From contig CALHBU010000049.1 of assembly GCA_937930655.1 (NCBI GenBank), forward strand, positions 1 through 36,260: a stretch of 36,260 nucleotides of DNA, given 5' to 3'. The notes beneath the pieces were generated by a model. It worked only from the letters and a program-made list of their open reading frames with translations. It searched no databases and had not been told where the DNA came from. Both the position numbers and the translations under genes were made by a program. The number at the start of each line of letters is the position of its first letter. Positions within the stretch are counted from its first letter, which is position 1. The stretch comes from an uncultured Acidimicrobiales bacterium. GTDB lineage: Bacteria > Actinomycetota > Acidimicrobiia > Acidimicrobiales > SZUA-35. Positions 23,645 to 30,780 of this stretch are shown piece after piece.

Positions 23645-24640
23645 ATGCGCAGAACTCTTCTTGCTCTCGCCGTTCTGGCTGCAACTGCCTTGACCGGCGT
23701 TGCACCGGCGGCCGCCGCGGTGCCCGACGCGTCGTATACCGAGACCGGCTGCGATGGACACTCCGACGCTGTCGCTCGACTCTACGTCGCTGCCTTTGGC
23801 CGCACCCCAGAGATCAACGGTTTCAACTTCTGGGTCGATGCGTACGCCACCGCCCAATGGAGCCTTCCCGATATGGCGGACTTCTTCATCGACAGCGCCG
23901 AGTTCGAGCAGCGCTTCGGAGCCGTCGACAACACCGACTTTGTTACCCAGCTGTATGCCAACGTCTTGGACCGTGCCCCCGACGCCGGCGGCCTGGCTCA
24001 CTGGGTCGGTGAACTAGCCGACGGTCTGGAACGATGGGAACTGTTGCTGCGCTTCTCGGAGTCTCCCGAGAACATCGAACGTTCCGGCACTACTCCGCCG
24101 ATCTTGGGACCGTTCAACATCGGCACCACCCAGCCATTCCAATGCGACAACCCTGATGTCATCGAGCTCTGCAACGCCTACCTCGTCTTCCTCTCGGTCT
24201 TCGACCTCACCGATCTGATCGCCGCGCTTGGAACCGATGCTCCCTCCGGTGTGCTGGCTGCCCTCGACACCATGCAGGACCCGGACGCCTTCTTCGAAGA
24301 TATTCTCGCTGCCGGCCAGACCGTTCAGGACTACGTCGCTCCGGTGTGTCGTGTTCGTTGGGACCGGGGTTTGGAGCCAGGGGGCATCAATGCCGATGTC
24401 GTTGACCTCTTCTTCACCGCCCTGGTCGCTGGGGAGGAGGTCGAGGTCACCACTATCGCCCCTGACGACGTGAGGGCCCTCTTCTCCCCCTGGACGCCGA
24501 TCGAAGACGACCCCGACCTCGGACCACCTTCGTATACCTATGACGGTGGCGACACCTTCTTCATGCTGTTGGGCCCGACGATCTCCGTGGCCTGCAGCAT
24601 CGACGACGGCATCGTGACCAGTTGTGGGTTCGGTGAGTAG
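23645..24640 (+). CDS. Secreted protein with DUF4214 domain
   Basis: 331 aa. ATG 23645 has GGGGGA 6 nt upstream. A Sec signal peptide (MRRTLLALAVLAATALTG, cleavage near APAAAA) precedes the DUF4214 region. It has two helical repeats with the family's hallmark phrasing: ARLYVAAFGRTPEINGFNFW (43-62) and TQLYANVLDRAPDAGGLAHW. The remaining 190 residues are helical and then strand-rich, with paired cysteines (IELCNAY, APVCRVR, VACSIDD, TSCGFGE) suited to disulfides outside the cell. DUF4214 proteins are found in surface or S-layer-type and RTX proteins; function is not defined. The 95-nt upstream spacer holds TAGCGT at 23594-23599, a possible -10 for a leadered message. Confidence 0.85.
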   Translation: MRRTLLALAVLAATALTGVAPAAAAVPDASYTETGCDGHSDAVARLYVAAFGRTPEINGFNFWVDAYATAQWSLPDMADFFIDSAEFEQRFGAVDNTDFVTQLYANVLDRAPDAGGLAHWVGELADGLERWELLLRFSESPENIERSGTTPPILGPFNIGTTQPFQCDNPDVIELCNAYLVFLSVFDLTDLIAALGTDAPSGVLAALDTMQDPDAFFEDILAAGQTVQDYVAPVCRVRWDRGLEPGGINADVVDLFFTALVAGEEVEVTTIAPDDVRALFSPWTPIEDDPDLGPPSYTYDGGDTFFMLLGPTISVACSIDDGIVTSCGFGE

Positions 24641-24649
24641 CGCCAGGCC

Positions 24650-25141
24650 CTAGCCTTCGGCAGTCGAGGGCCGTATCGATGGGTCGTGCCACACAAAGTT
24701 CACGCCAGCTTGGCTAAGCCGTCCGATGCTTTCGGCAAAGATGGGGTGGTTCGAGAAGCCATCGCTCATTTGCGGCTCCAGGGTTAGCTTCACCCCTCGA
24801 GCGATCGCTTCACAGGCAAGGCCACTGACCATGTCATCGGCCAAGCCGAGTGCAATCTTGTTGATGGTGTTGAACGACGCCGGAGCCACCACCATCTCCG
24901 TCCCAAGAGGCTCGAAGAGCGGCTCGCCGTAGATCCTCATCCGACTCTGAATGGCATGGCCGGTGAGTGCCTCGGCAGCCGCGCCATCAAACCAATGCAG
25001 CGACCGCTCAGTGGCAAGCAGGCAGACCTCCCAGCCATCGGCCTGCTCAGTTCGGATTCGGTCCAGGGTGCGCTCGGCCCCTGGAACAGCACAAACGCCG
25101 AGGTACAGCACCCTGTCTGCCAACGAACCAAAGCTGGTCAT
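24650..25141 (-). CDS. HFCD-type flavoprotein (Dfp/UbiX-like decarboxylase fold)
   Basis: 163 aa. The HFCD (PF02441) fold is seen in RVLYLGVCAVPGAERTLDRI at the start and WEVCLLATERSLHWF. The FMN-binding core is MVVAPASFNTINKIALGLADDMVSGLACEAI (residues about 83-113), with the PASFNTINK motif and the conserved Asp after GLA. It binds FMN. Whether it decarboxylates a cysteine-containing substrate, prenylates flavin, or has another role is not visible. It lacks the CoaB half, so it is not the bifunctional coaBC. It is preceded by TAATAC 6 nt upstream of the ATG, suggesting a leaderless transcript. Confidence 0.75.
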   Translation of the reverse strand: MTSFGSLADRVLYLGVCAVPGAERTLDRIRTEQADGWEVCLLATERSLHWFDGAAAEALTGHAIQSRMRIYGEPLFEPLGTEMVVAPASFNTINKIALGLADDMVSGLACEAIARGVKLTLEPQMSDGFSNHPIFAESIGRLSQAGVNFVWHDPSIRPSTAEG

Positions 25142-25147
25142 GCCCCA

Positions 25148-25153
25148 GTATTA
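25148..25153 (-). promoter_or_regulatory. Candidate -10 box TAATAC for leaderless start at 25141
   Basis: TAATAC on the minus strand is close to TATAAT and ends 6 nt before the ATG. No ribosome binding site fits between. A -35 is not clear. Confidence 0.45.
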
Positions 25154-25193
25154 CCCTCCCGCTCGTTGCGTACCCATCATCGTTCGACGCTGT

Positions 25194-25259
25194 TCAACCA
25201 CGGCCTCCCAGCCGCTCAACCACCGCCTCCCAGCGGCTCAACCACCGCCTCCCAGCGGC
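25194..25259. repeat. Three tandem 22-bp repeats
   Basis: Units at 25194-25215, 25216-25237 and 25238-25259. Units two and three are identical (TCAACCACCGCCTCCCAGCGGC); unit one differs at two positions. They lie in a gene-free 264-nt spacer (25142-25405) between two minus-strand genes. There are no unique spacers, so this is not a CRISPR array. Confidence 0.9.
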
Positions 25260-25263
25260 ATTC

Positions 25264-25323
25264 TGGCGGACCCAGCAGCCGCCCGGCTCGCCTTGGCGGG
25301 CCCAGCGACCGCCCGCGGTCGCA
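25264..25323. repeat. Imperfect direct repeat, 30-bp spacing, with embedded hairpins
   Basis: The 22 nt from 25264 match those from 25294 at 19 positions (TGGCGGrCCCAGC core). The second copy contains the perfect inverted repeat GCGACCGC-CC-GCGGTCGC (25305-25322). A further AGCCC/GGGCT stem (25324-25340) follows. The whole lies immediately downstream of the 22-bp tandem repeats. Confidence 0.7.
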
Positions 25324-25405
25324 AGCCCGGACAAAGGGCTGGAACCGGTCGCCCGGGCCGCCAAAAGTTCGGAACGGTAGGGCGAGCCGGCATCGGGCTC
25401 AGGGC

Positions 25406-26071
25406 TCAGACAGTGAAGGTGGCCCCGTCGAAGGTGTCGACCGTCGTGAAGTCTTCGACCGGAAGTCGCTTGAGCTTGGTCAGCTGCTTGACCGGATGGC
25501 CAATGGGAACCATGGCGGCCACTGCATGATGGGACGGCACGCCAAGCACCTTCTGGACCTCTGGTTCCTTGCCTGCCAGGTAGGTGGTGAGCACGCCGCC
25601 GAGACCCTCATTGCGGGCGGCCAACAGGATGTTCCACACGAATGGGTAGATCGATGCCCCGCTGATGACGCCCACCCGGTCGAGGTCTTTGTCGAAGCTG
25701 GCCACCACACTGAGATCGACGGTCACCACGAGCACGGCTGGGGCCTCGACCATTTCTTCCAGGCCGGGGAAGTCCGGATCGGCCGCGACCGCAGCCTCGA
25801 GGTCGACAGAGGTTGGATTGATCGAGTTCCACGGAGCCTCACCGGCCGCAACCTGGGCCAGATAGACCGACGTCGTCGGCTTGACGAGAGGCACCAGGGC
25901 CGACCTGACCGCCTTGTCCTTCACCACGATCACCTTCCACCCCTGCCGATTGCCGCCGTTGGGGGCGAAGCGAGCGACGTCGAGAATCCGATGGATGGTG
26001 TCGTCGCTGACAGCCTCGTCGGTCCACTCCCGGCAGGAGAAGGTCGTGCGCATGACATCGTGGAGTTCCAT
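25406..26071 (-). CDS. Nitroreductase family protein
   Basis: 221 aa. ATG 26071 is preferred over TTG 26080 because a TACGTT -10 box ends 7 nt before it. MRTTFSCREWTDEAVSDDTI (with the SxRxW FMN-phosphate contact) and ILDVARFAPNGGNRQGWKVIVV (APNGGNxQxW, FMN site) are typical of the FMN-dependent nitroreductase/Fbi-type fold. The C-terminal GVISGASIYPFVWNILLAARNEGLGGVLTTYL and VGxxxxHAVAAMVPIGHP complete it. It uses NAD(P)H and FMN; the substrate is unknown. The middle (about 75-125) has an insertion-like stretch with a Glu/Asp-rich loop. Confidence 0.88.
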   Translation of the reverse strand: MELHDVMRTTFSCREWTDEAVSDDTIHRILDVARFAPNGGNRQGWKVIVVKDKAVRSALVPLVKPTTSVYLAQVAAGEAPWNSINPTSVDLEAAVAADPDFPGLEEMVEAPAVLVVTVDLSVVASFDKDLDRVGVISGASIYPFVWNILLAARNEGLGGVLTTYLAGKEPEVQKVLGVPSHHAVAAMVPIGHPVKQLTKLKRLPVEDFTTVDTFDGATFTV

Positions 26072-26078
26072 CCGCAGC

Positions 26079-26084
26079 AACGTA
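26079..26084 (-). promoter_or_regulatory. Candidate -10 box TACGTT for leaderless start at 26071
   Basis: TACGTT on the minus strand ends 7 nt before the nitroreductase ATG, the same hexamer and nearly the same spacing as before the Tad operon (32701-32706). No Shine-Dalgarno sequence is present. Confidence 0.45.
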
Positions 26085-26088
26085 CGCG

Positions 26089-26137
26089 TTCTGGCACCGG
26101 CTAGCTACCGCTCTGTGGCATCTTCCCGGTGCCAGAA
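26089..26137 (-). terminator. 12-bp perfect stem-loop at the 3' end of the Tad operon
   Basis: TTCTGGCACCGG (26089-26100) and CCGGTGCCAGAA (26126-26137) are perfectly complementary around a 25-nt loop. The hairpin begins 20 nt after the stop of the last Tad gene (26158) on the minus strand and precedes the nitroreductase promoter. Such a stem should stop or stabilise the operon transcript. There is no T-run, so Rho-type or mRNA-end-protecting action is equally possible. Confidence 0.5.
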
Positions 26138-26157
26138 GGGGTGGTGGTAGGGGACCC

Positions 26158-26601
26158 TCAGGGCGTGAGGCCTCGGCGGGGTGATGCCTCGGCCAGGACG
26201 ACAACAACAAACGGTTCCGCTGGTCGGAACAAGCCCAACAAGGTCAGCGGAACTTCTCCCCGGACCTCGACCACAACGACCTCGACTGATGCGTCTACCT
26301 GGACGGCGGTGAGTGAGCCCACGTCGGTCTGGGTCGCCACGTTGTCGAGAGCCAAGCGGGTGGCCAGGCTTTGGTCGAGCTGAAGCGTGCCATCGAGCCG
26401 ATAGGCCGCAGTGTCGACACCATTGGCTCCGGCCGCGGCCGCTGCGTCGGCCACCTCGGCGAGTGCCCGGCGCTCGCTGAACACCCGCCAGAGGTCCAGG
26501 CTGACACCGCCAACAAAGAGAAGGAGCACCACGACACCGATACCCAGCAAGGTGATCTGCCCTGATTGACGACAACCTGGCGATCTCACCGGGACGGTCA
26601 T
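26158..26601 (-). CDS. TadG-like protein (Tad pilus assembly, Tad-G N-terminal type)
   Basis: 147 aa. After a short basic start, SGQITLLGIGVVVLLLFVGGVSLDLWRVFSERRALAEVADAAA matches the N-terminal segment of TadE/TadG-like proteins (PF13400). A hydrophobic helix is followed by the RRALxxxADAAALAGA-type amphipathic helix (here ALAEVADAAAAAGANGVD). The C-terminal part is beta-rich and ends with PRRGLTP. The von Willebrand part of long TadG proteins is missing. It is the last gene of the operon and its ATG overlaps the stop of the TadE gene (ATGA, 26598-26601). Confidence 0.8.
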   Translation of the reverse strand: MTVPVRSPGCRQSGQITLLGIGVVVLLLFVGGVSLDLWRVFSERRALAEVADAAAAAGANGVDTAAYRLDGTLQLDQSLATRLALDNVATQTDVGSLTAVQVDASVEVVVVEVRGEVPLTLLGLFRPAEPFVVVVLAEASPRRGLTP

Positions 26602-27032
26602 TCGGCGAAGACTGCATAGTCAGGAGCCCGTTCGGTATGTTCAGCAGTCCAAGACCGCCGTCCCAACGAACCAAAGACGGGTAGCCGAGGGCCGGGCAAA
26701 ACCACGGTGACTCGTACGGTGACGGCCTCGCCGGCGGCAATCGTGGGCGGTGAGTCCAAGCGAAGCGAACCGGGTGCCAGTTGATAGCCAGCTTCGATCT
26801 CCCGAAGCAGACTGTCGAGGCTCCCGGGCCCGGCGGCAAGCCCGTCACTGGCCGTGCTGACAACAAGGGATCGGGCCACCTCGGCTGCTGCATCCCGGGC
26901 TGCGGTCTGACGCTCGACCCAGGTCGGCAAAGACAAAATCAGGAGGCCGAACGGAAGCACAAGCAACCCGAGTACCAACGGCAACTCGACCACGGCCGAG
27001 CCTCGTTCGTCCTGCCACCGATCACCCATCAC
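26598..27032 (-). CDS. TadE-like pseudopilin
   Basis: 144 aa, GTG 27032 directly before an ATG. The leader MMGDRWQDERG is followed by SAVVELPLVLGLLVLPFGLLIL. Cleavage after the Gly by a prepilin peptidase would place Glu at +5, the class signature of Tad pseudopilins. The helix is followed by VERQTAARDAAAEVARSLV, typical of TadE. The C-terminal part is beta-rich with a TAHT-like end. It should be a minor pilin that aids Flp pilus assembly. It overlaps the neighbouring tad genes at both ends by 4 nt. Confidence 0.85.
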   Translation of the reverse strand: MMGDRWQDERGSAVVELPLVLGLLVLPFGLLILSLPTWVERQTAARDAAAEVARSLVVSTASDGLAAGPGSLDSLLREIEAGYQLAPGSLRLDSPPTIAAGEAVTVRVTVVLPGPRLPVFGSLGRRSWTAEHTERAPDYAVFAE

Positions 27033-27433
27033 TCCGGTGCCATTTCTCGCACCGCGATTGCGGTGACGGTGAAGGACCAGTCAGGCGAAAGGGGCAGCCA
27101 TCGCTCGAACCGGGCATCGACCGTGACGATGACGACCTCAGCGGTCACCTCGCACCGAGCGGTCCCGACGTCGTCGCCCAACCGACCGGCCAGCAAGGCG
27201 GACCGGACGGACTCGAATCGTCGCTCGCACGCGCCGACCGGTGCGTCAAGAACCGCGCCTGCCCTCGCCGCCTCCATCGCGGCCGAGCGCAGCACTCCCC
27301 GGCCGTACTGCCAGATCGAGAATTGCAGCAGCAGGACGACGAACGTGAGGAGCACCCCGAGTGCTCCGATGGTCGACAGAGTGGCCGAACCCCGCTGCGC
27401 CCCGAGTCCAGACAGAGGACGTTGGCTACACAC
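27029..27433 (-). CDS. TadE-like pseudopilin lacking the +5 glutamate
   Basis: 134 aa with a GTG start that overlaps the Flp gene by 8 nt. The leader (SGLGAQRG) precedes SATLSTIGALGVLLTFVVLLLQFSIWQYGRGVLRSAAMEAARAG. The hydrophobic helix and RxAAMEAARAGA helix are TadE-like. Position +5 after the Gly is Ser, not the usual Glu, so processing or assembly may differ. A cysteine pair (GACERRF, ARCEVTA) could form a disulfide in the outer domain. The call as a Tad minor pilin rests on the helix pattern and the position between flp-like and tadE genes. Confidence 0.75.
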   Translation of the reverse strand: MCSQRPLSGLGAQRGSATLSTIGALGVLLTFVVLLLQFSIWQYGRGVLRSAAMEAARAGAVLDAPVGACERRFESVRSALLAGRLGDDVGTARCEVTAEVVIVTVDARFERWLPLSPDWSFTVTAIAVREMAPE

Positions 27434-27617
27434 CGAGCTGAGCTCGAATGGCTGCGATGAGATCCAGGCCCAGACCTTCGAGGGCGGCGAACAGAGCCAC
27501 CAGAACCCCGATCGAGAGAGCGCTGATCCCCAGCCACTCGACGACGCCCGAGCCCCGCTCAGACCACCGACCTTCCCGATCCCACCGGTACGAAAACAAC
27601 ACCCAACACATCTCCAT
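27426..27617 (-). CDS. flp: Flp-type major pilin candidate
   Basis: 63 aa. A 19-residue leader ends at ERG. The mature part SGVVEWLGISALSIGVLVALFAALEGLGLDLIAA is a short, almost wholly hydrophobic helix with Glu at +5 (SGVVE), as in Flp pilins cleaved by TadV. The C-terminus, IRAQLGV, is tiny, in keeping with Flp pilins. It is the only small pilin in the cluster, so it is the likely fibre subunit. GGGAG lies 9 nt upstream of the ATG. A prepilin peptidase gene (tadV/cpaA) is not in the window. Confidence 0.75.
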   Translation of the reverse strand: MEMCWVLFSYRWDREGRWSERGSGVVEWLGISALSIGVLVALFAALEGLGLDLIAAIRAQLGV

Positions 27618-27668
27618 GGAAACGCTCCCGCTCTTTCTCGCTTGCTTTCAGGAAGTGGACGGCCGCTC

Positions 27669-28610
27669 TCACCGGACCGGCCCTAGGACAAGGGATGGCA
27701 ACGCCGCCCCAACGAACAGCACCATCACCGGTGCAATCAACAACAACAGCGGCACCAACATGGCGGTGCGTCGCTTCACCGCCAGTCGAGCCACTTCATC
27801 CCGTCGTTCAGCCCGAAGGTCGTCGCCGACCGCAAGCAACGCGCCAGCGATGTCGCCTCCCGACCGGGCCGAGGCGGCCAACAGGCGGTAGAAGCGGGCG
27901 GCCGAGGGCTCGGGCGTCGTGGCGGCCAGGCGCTCGTACGATTCTTGAGGCAACGCACCACCGCTCATCCAGTTCAGCGCCTCTCGCAGCTCCTCCACCA
28001 CCGGCCCGCGACCGAGACGACACACCGATCGGATGGCCTCAACCGGTCCGTGTCCTGTCCGCAGATGGACTGCGACCAGCTGGCTCACGGTGTAGACCTC
28101 GGTTCGCATCCTGGCTCGTCGAAGATCGATCGCCCGCTGCACTCGATTGCGTTGAACGGTGGCGGCCGGAAAACCAAAGGCCACCATCAGCAACAGCACA
28201 CCGCCGGGCGATCCGAGAAGCGTCAGGCCGAGGAACGCCCCCAGGGTCACGCCGCCAACGCCGGTCGCCAACTGGCGCATCCGATACTGCAACGGGTCGA
28301 GCTGAGTCATACCAGCCTGGCGAAGGCGTACTTCGAGCTCGGCGTAATCGGCGATGTCGAACCGCCGTGCCAGAAATCGGAAACCCTGCTCTATCGACGG
28401 TCCGAGAACCCGCCACAGCACCGATTGGTCGGCTGTCGACACCAGTGACACAACCGATACGTCGGCGTAGCCGGTGCCGAGGCGGGACCGACCGAGCGCG
28501 GCGTATGGTCGGAGGCGCCCGGCCAACCGATGCCGAGGTGGCACCAAGATCCGAACCACAGCCGCCGCGCTAACGGCCGCCATTACGGCGGCAAGCACTG
28601 GTGATTCCAC
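27669..28610 (-). CDS. tadC: TadC, type II secretion system F-domain inner-membrane protein
   Basis: 313 aa. GTG 28610 is favoured over TTG 28616 because GGGGGAGGGG sits at the right distance from the GTG. Four hydrophobic segments occur, at the N-terminus, in the middle (VGGVTLGAFLGLTLLGSPGGVLLLMVAFGF) and at the end (LVPLLLLIAPVMVLFVGAALP). The T2SF domain follows with VYTVSQLVAVHLRTGHGPVEAI and LRAERRDEVARLAVKRRTAM. TadC pairs with TadB as the membrane platform driven by the TadA ATPase. It follows tadB by 2 nt. Confidence 0.85.
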   Translation of the reverse strand: MESPVLAAVMAAVSAAAVVRILVPPRHRLAGRLRPYAALGRSRLGTGYADVSVVSLVSTADQSVLWRVLGPSIEQGFRFLARRFDIADYAELEVRLRQAGMTQLDPLQYRMRQLATGVGGVTLGAFLGLTLLGSPGGVLLLMVAFGFPAATVQRNRVQRAIDLRRARMRTEVYTVSQLVAVHLRTGHGPVEAIRSVCRLGRGPVVEELREALNWMSGGALPQESYERLAATTPEPSAARFYRLLAASARSGGDIAGALLAVGDDLRAERRDEVARLAVKRRTAMLVPLLLLIAPVMVLFVGAALPSLVLGPVR

Positions 28611-28612
28611 GG

Positions 28613-29491
28613 TCAAACCCCTCCCCCGGCCAACGTTCGTTCCTCTCTTGGACGTCGTCCGAGCCTCGAAATAGCTACCAGGCCAGCACCAGACAGCAAC
28701 CCGCCGAGGAGCACAACCAACCCCCCGGTCGGAGACTGGTAGAAGGCCCGGTAGTCGTCCGATGTTGCACAGAGGAGGGCCAACACCACGAAGGGCAGGA
28801 CGGTGGCCGCCCTGGCCTCCAGCTTGGTTTCGAGCTGCGCTGTCTCGACTTCCTCGCTGAGACGGAGGTCGCCGACGGTGGCGGTAGCGAGGTCTTCGAG
28901 AATGTCGATAACCACCGACGGGCCCTGCTCGAAGGCGACCAGGACCACCTCGATAACCCGGTCCGACAACGGATCGGCCAGTTCCTCCCGCACGACCTCA
29001 AGGGCCGCTCGTTGGTCGAGCGCGCCGGCCAGCGTGCGATAGCGATCGAAGTAGGGCCGAAGAGGATCCGGCCCAGTCTCTGCTAGCTGGACAAGACCTC
29101 GATGGATCGAGAGATTGGCCCGCAGGTGGGTGATGAGATCCCGCAGGGCGTCGGGCCAGGCATCGGTTCGGGCGGCAGTCAGACGGCGACGTCGCTGACT
29201 CAAAACAGCCAAGGGGATAGCCGCACCGCCGAGACCGGCCAGGAACGACAGCATCGGGACCCCAACAAGCAACAGCGTGAGACCTCCCGCCGCCGTTGCG
29301 GTGGACAACGATGCCACCCCAACCTGTCGCACCGACACCTCGACACCCGCCTGATTCAGCCAGTCCTGCGCGCCTGCTCCTCGACGCCGAGTGACAGGAC
29401 GCTGGTCGAGCCATGACGGGGTGACGCCAAACAGCGACCCGAGCGTCAGGTACACCAACACTGCGGCTCCAAGTCCGGCCAGCAATCTCAT
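28613..29491 (-). CDS. tadB: TadB, type II secretion system F-domain inner-membrane protein
   Basis: 292 aa starting at ATG 29491, which overlaps the tadA stop (ATGA). An N-terminal helix (LLAGLGAAVLVYLTLGSLFG) and a second membrane region (ATAAGGLTLLLVGVPMLSFLAGLGGAAIPLAVL) are followed by the T2SF domain: WPDALRDLITHLRANLSIHRGL, FEQGPSVVIDILEDLA and LSEEVETAQLETKLEARAATVLPFVVLALL. Together with TadC it forms the platform for Flp pilus assembly. The frame extends 108 nt upstream inside tadA but without a start of its own. Confidence 0.87.
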   Translation of the reverse strand: MRLLAGLGAAVLVYLTLGSLFGVTPSWLDQRPVTRRRGAGAQDWLNQAGVEVSVRQVGVASLSTATAAGGLTLLLVGVPMLSFLAGLGGAAIPLAVLSQRRRRLTAARTDAWPDALRDLITHLRANLSIHRGLVQLAETGPDPLRPYFDRYRTLAGALDQRAALEVVREELADPLSDRVIEVVLVAFEQGPSVVIDILEDLATATVGDLRLSEEVETAQLETKLEARAATVLPFVVLALLCATSDDYRAFYQSPTGGLVVLLGGLLSGAGLVAISRLGRRPREERTLAGGGV

Positions 29492-30780
29492 GCCAGCACC
29501 GCCCGGCCCTCCAGCAGATCGGAAACGGTACGCCCGACGGGTCGCAACACACGGTTGACTCGAACCTCGAGCTCCGACGGCAACTGGGTGCCGGTCCATC
29601 GGAGCGGAGAGCCAAACTCGTCCCGAACGAAAATCGGTTCGACGGTGAAGTCGACCTCGCTCCCCTGCAACGGCGGAACAGCAACGATCTCCATGACCTG
29701 GCGCCGCCCGCCGGTTCCGTCGCCCGACGCGGCGGCGGGCTCTTTGGCGACGTGAACGACAAGGTCGACGATCGAGCTGAACACGTGCCGTACCTGATCG
29801 ACTGCCACGTTGTTACCAGCCATTACCGCGGTCGACACCAGAGCCTGGAGACCCTGGCGGGCCCCATTGGCGTGAACCGTGGTGAGCATCCCGCAACCGG
29901 CGTTGCCAGCCCTCGTGATCTCATACGCCTCGGCCCCACGGGTCTCACCCAGCACAAGGAGGTCGGGCCGCATCCCCAGTGACATCCGCACCAGGTCCCG
30001 CAACGAAATCTCACCGTTGCCATCGGGTCCGGGCGGCCTGGTCCTCCACCGGGCAGCATGAAGATGCTCCACCGAGAGCTCCGGAGTTTCTTCGCACGCA
30101 ATTGTCCGCAACGAAGGGGGCGCGGCCCGCAGCATTGCGTTCAGCAAGGTGGTCTTGCCTGCGCCCGGCTGGCCCGTCACCAGAACCCCGGTCGGCGTTC
30201 GAAGCATGGCAACCAACAACGATGCCCCAGCCGGATCGATGGCGTCCCATCCGATCAGCTCAGCGAAGGTCTCCCTCCTCGTCAGGTACCGCCGCAGGGT
30301 TACGTCGATTCGGTCGGCCACCGGCGGCATCACGACACCAAGGCGAGCTCGACCATCCAACACCTGGGTTTGAACAACTGGCCTGCTTTCATCAACCGAG
30401 GCACCGACCGTCGCCAGCAACTTGCTGACCACATGGGTGACCTCGGCCTCGCTGACTGGCTCGGGATGAGCAATCAACCGACCCGAAGGATCGATGTAGC
30501 TCACCTGATCGCCGTGAACGATCAGCTCCTCGTACCGGAGCGAATCATCCATGAAGGGGGTCAGCGGGCCATAAGCCAGGATCGACCGGGCGAGTCGGGC
30601 CACCATGGCCGACGGATCATGCAGCGGCGGGCTCCCCGCTCCCGACGTTGACTCGATCTGATAGCCGTCGACGAGACGACGGACGAGTTCCAGCACACCG
30701 TCGGCGTCGGTGGGGTCAAGCTCGATCCGTTGCAGATGATCAAGTGCCTGACGTCTTAGCTCCTCATAGACGTCAGGCAT
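29488..30780 (-). CDS. tadA: TadA/CpaF-type pilus assembly ATPase
   Basis: 430 aa. An N-terminal CpaF-specific part (VARLARSILAYGPLTPFMDD, EELIVHGDQVSYIDPSGRL) is followed by the secretion ATPase core. Walker A is GQPGAGKTT (203-211), the Asp box is CEETPELSVEHLH, Walker B is RPDLLVLGETRGAEA (271-285), and the His box is TTVHANGARQ (300-309). All catalytic residues are intact, unlike TadZ upstream. It should power Flp pilus assembly from the cytosol. It overlaps tadZ by 8 nt. Confidence 0.93.
   Translation of the reverse strand: MPDVYEELRRQALDHLQRIELDPTDADGVLELVRRLVDGYQIESTSGAGSPPLHDPSAMVARLARSILAYGPLTPFMDDSLRYEELIVHGDQVSYIDPSGRLIAHPEPVSEAEVTHVVSKLLATVGASVDESRPVVQTQVLDGRARLGVVMPPVADRIDVTLRRYLTRRETFAELIGWDAIDPAGASLLVAMLRTPTGVLVTGQPGAGKTTLLNAMLRAAPPSLRTIACEETPELSVEHLHAARWRTRPPGPDGNGEISLRDLVRMSLGMRPDLLVLGETRGAEAYEITRAGNAGCGMLTTVHANGARQGLQALVSTAVMAGNNVAVDQVRHVFSSIVDLVVHVAKEPAAASGDGTGGRRQVMEIVAVPPLQGSEVDFTVEPIFVRDEFGSPLRWTGTQLPSELEVRVNRVLRPVGRTVSDLLEGRAVLA

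Noticed and set aside
25194-25259. Possible CRISPR array
   Set aside because: Units are directly joined without spacers, only three, and no cas gene is nearby.
24956-26104. 382-codon plus-strand frame across the repeats and nitroreductase
   Set aside because: It runs through the 22-bp repeats and antisense to the nitroreductase and flavoprotein genes; composition is that of a GC-rich shadow.
26781-27686. 301-codon plus-strand frame
   Set aside because: Antisense to the pilin and TadE genes; Ser/Arg/Pro-rich shadow with no start signal.
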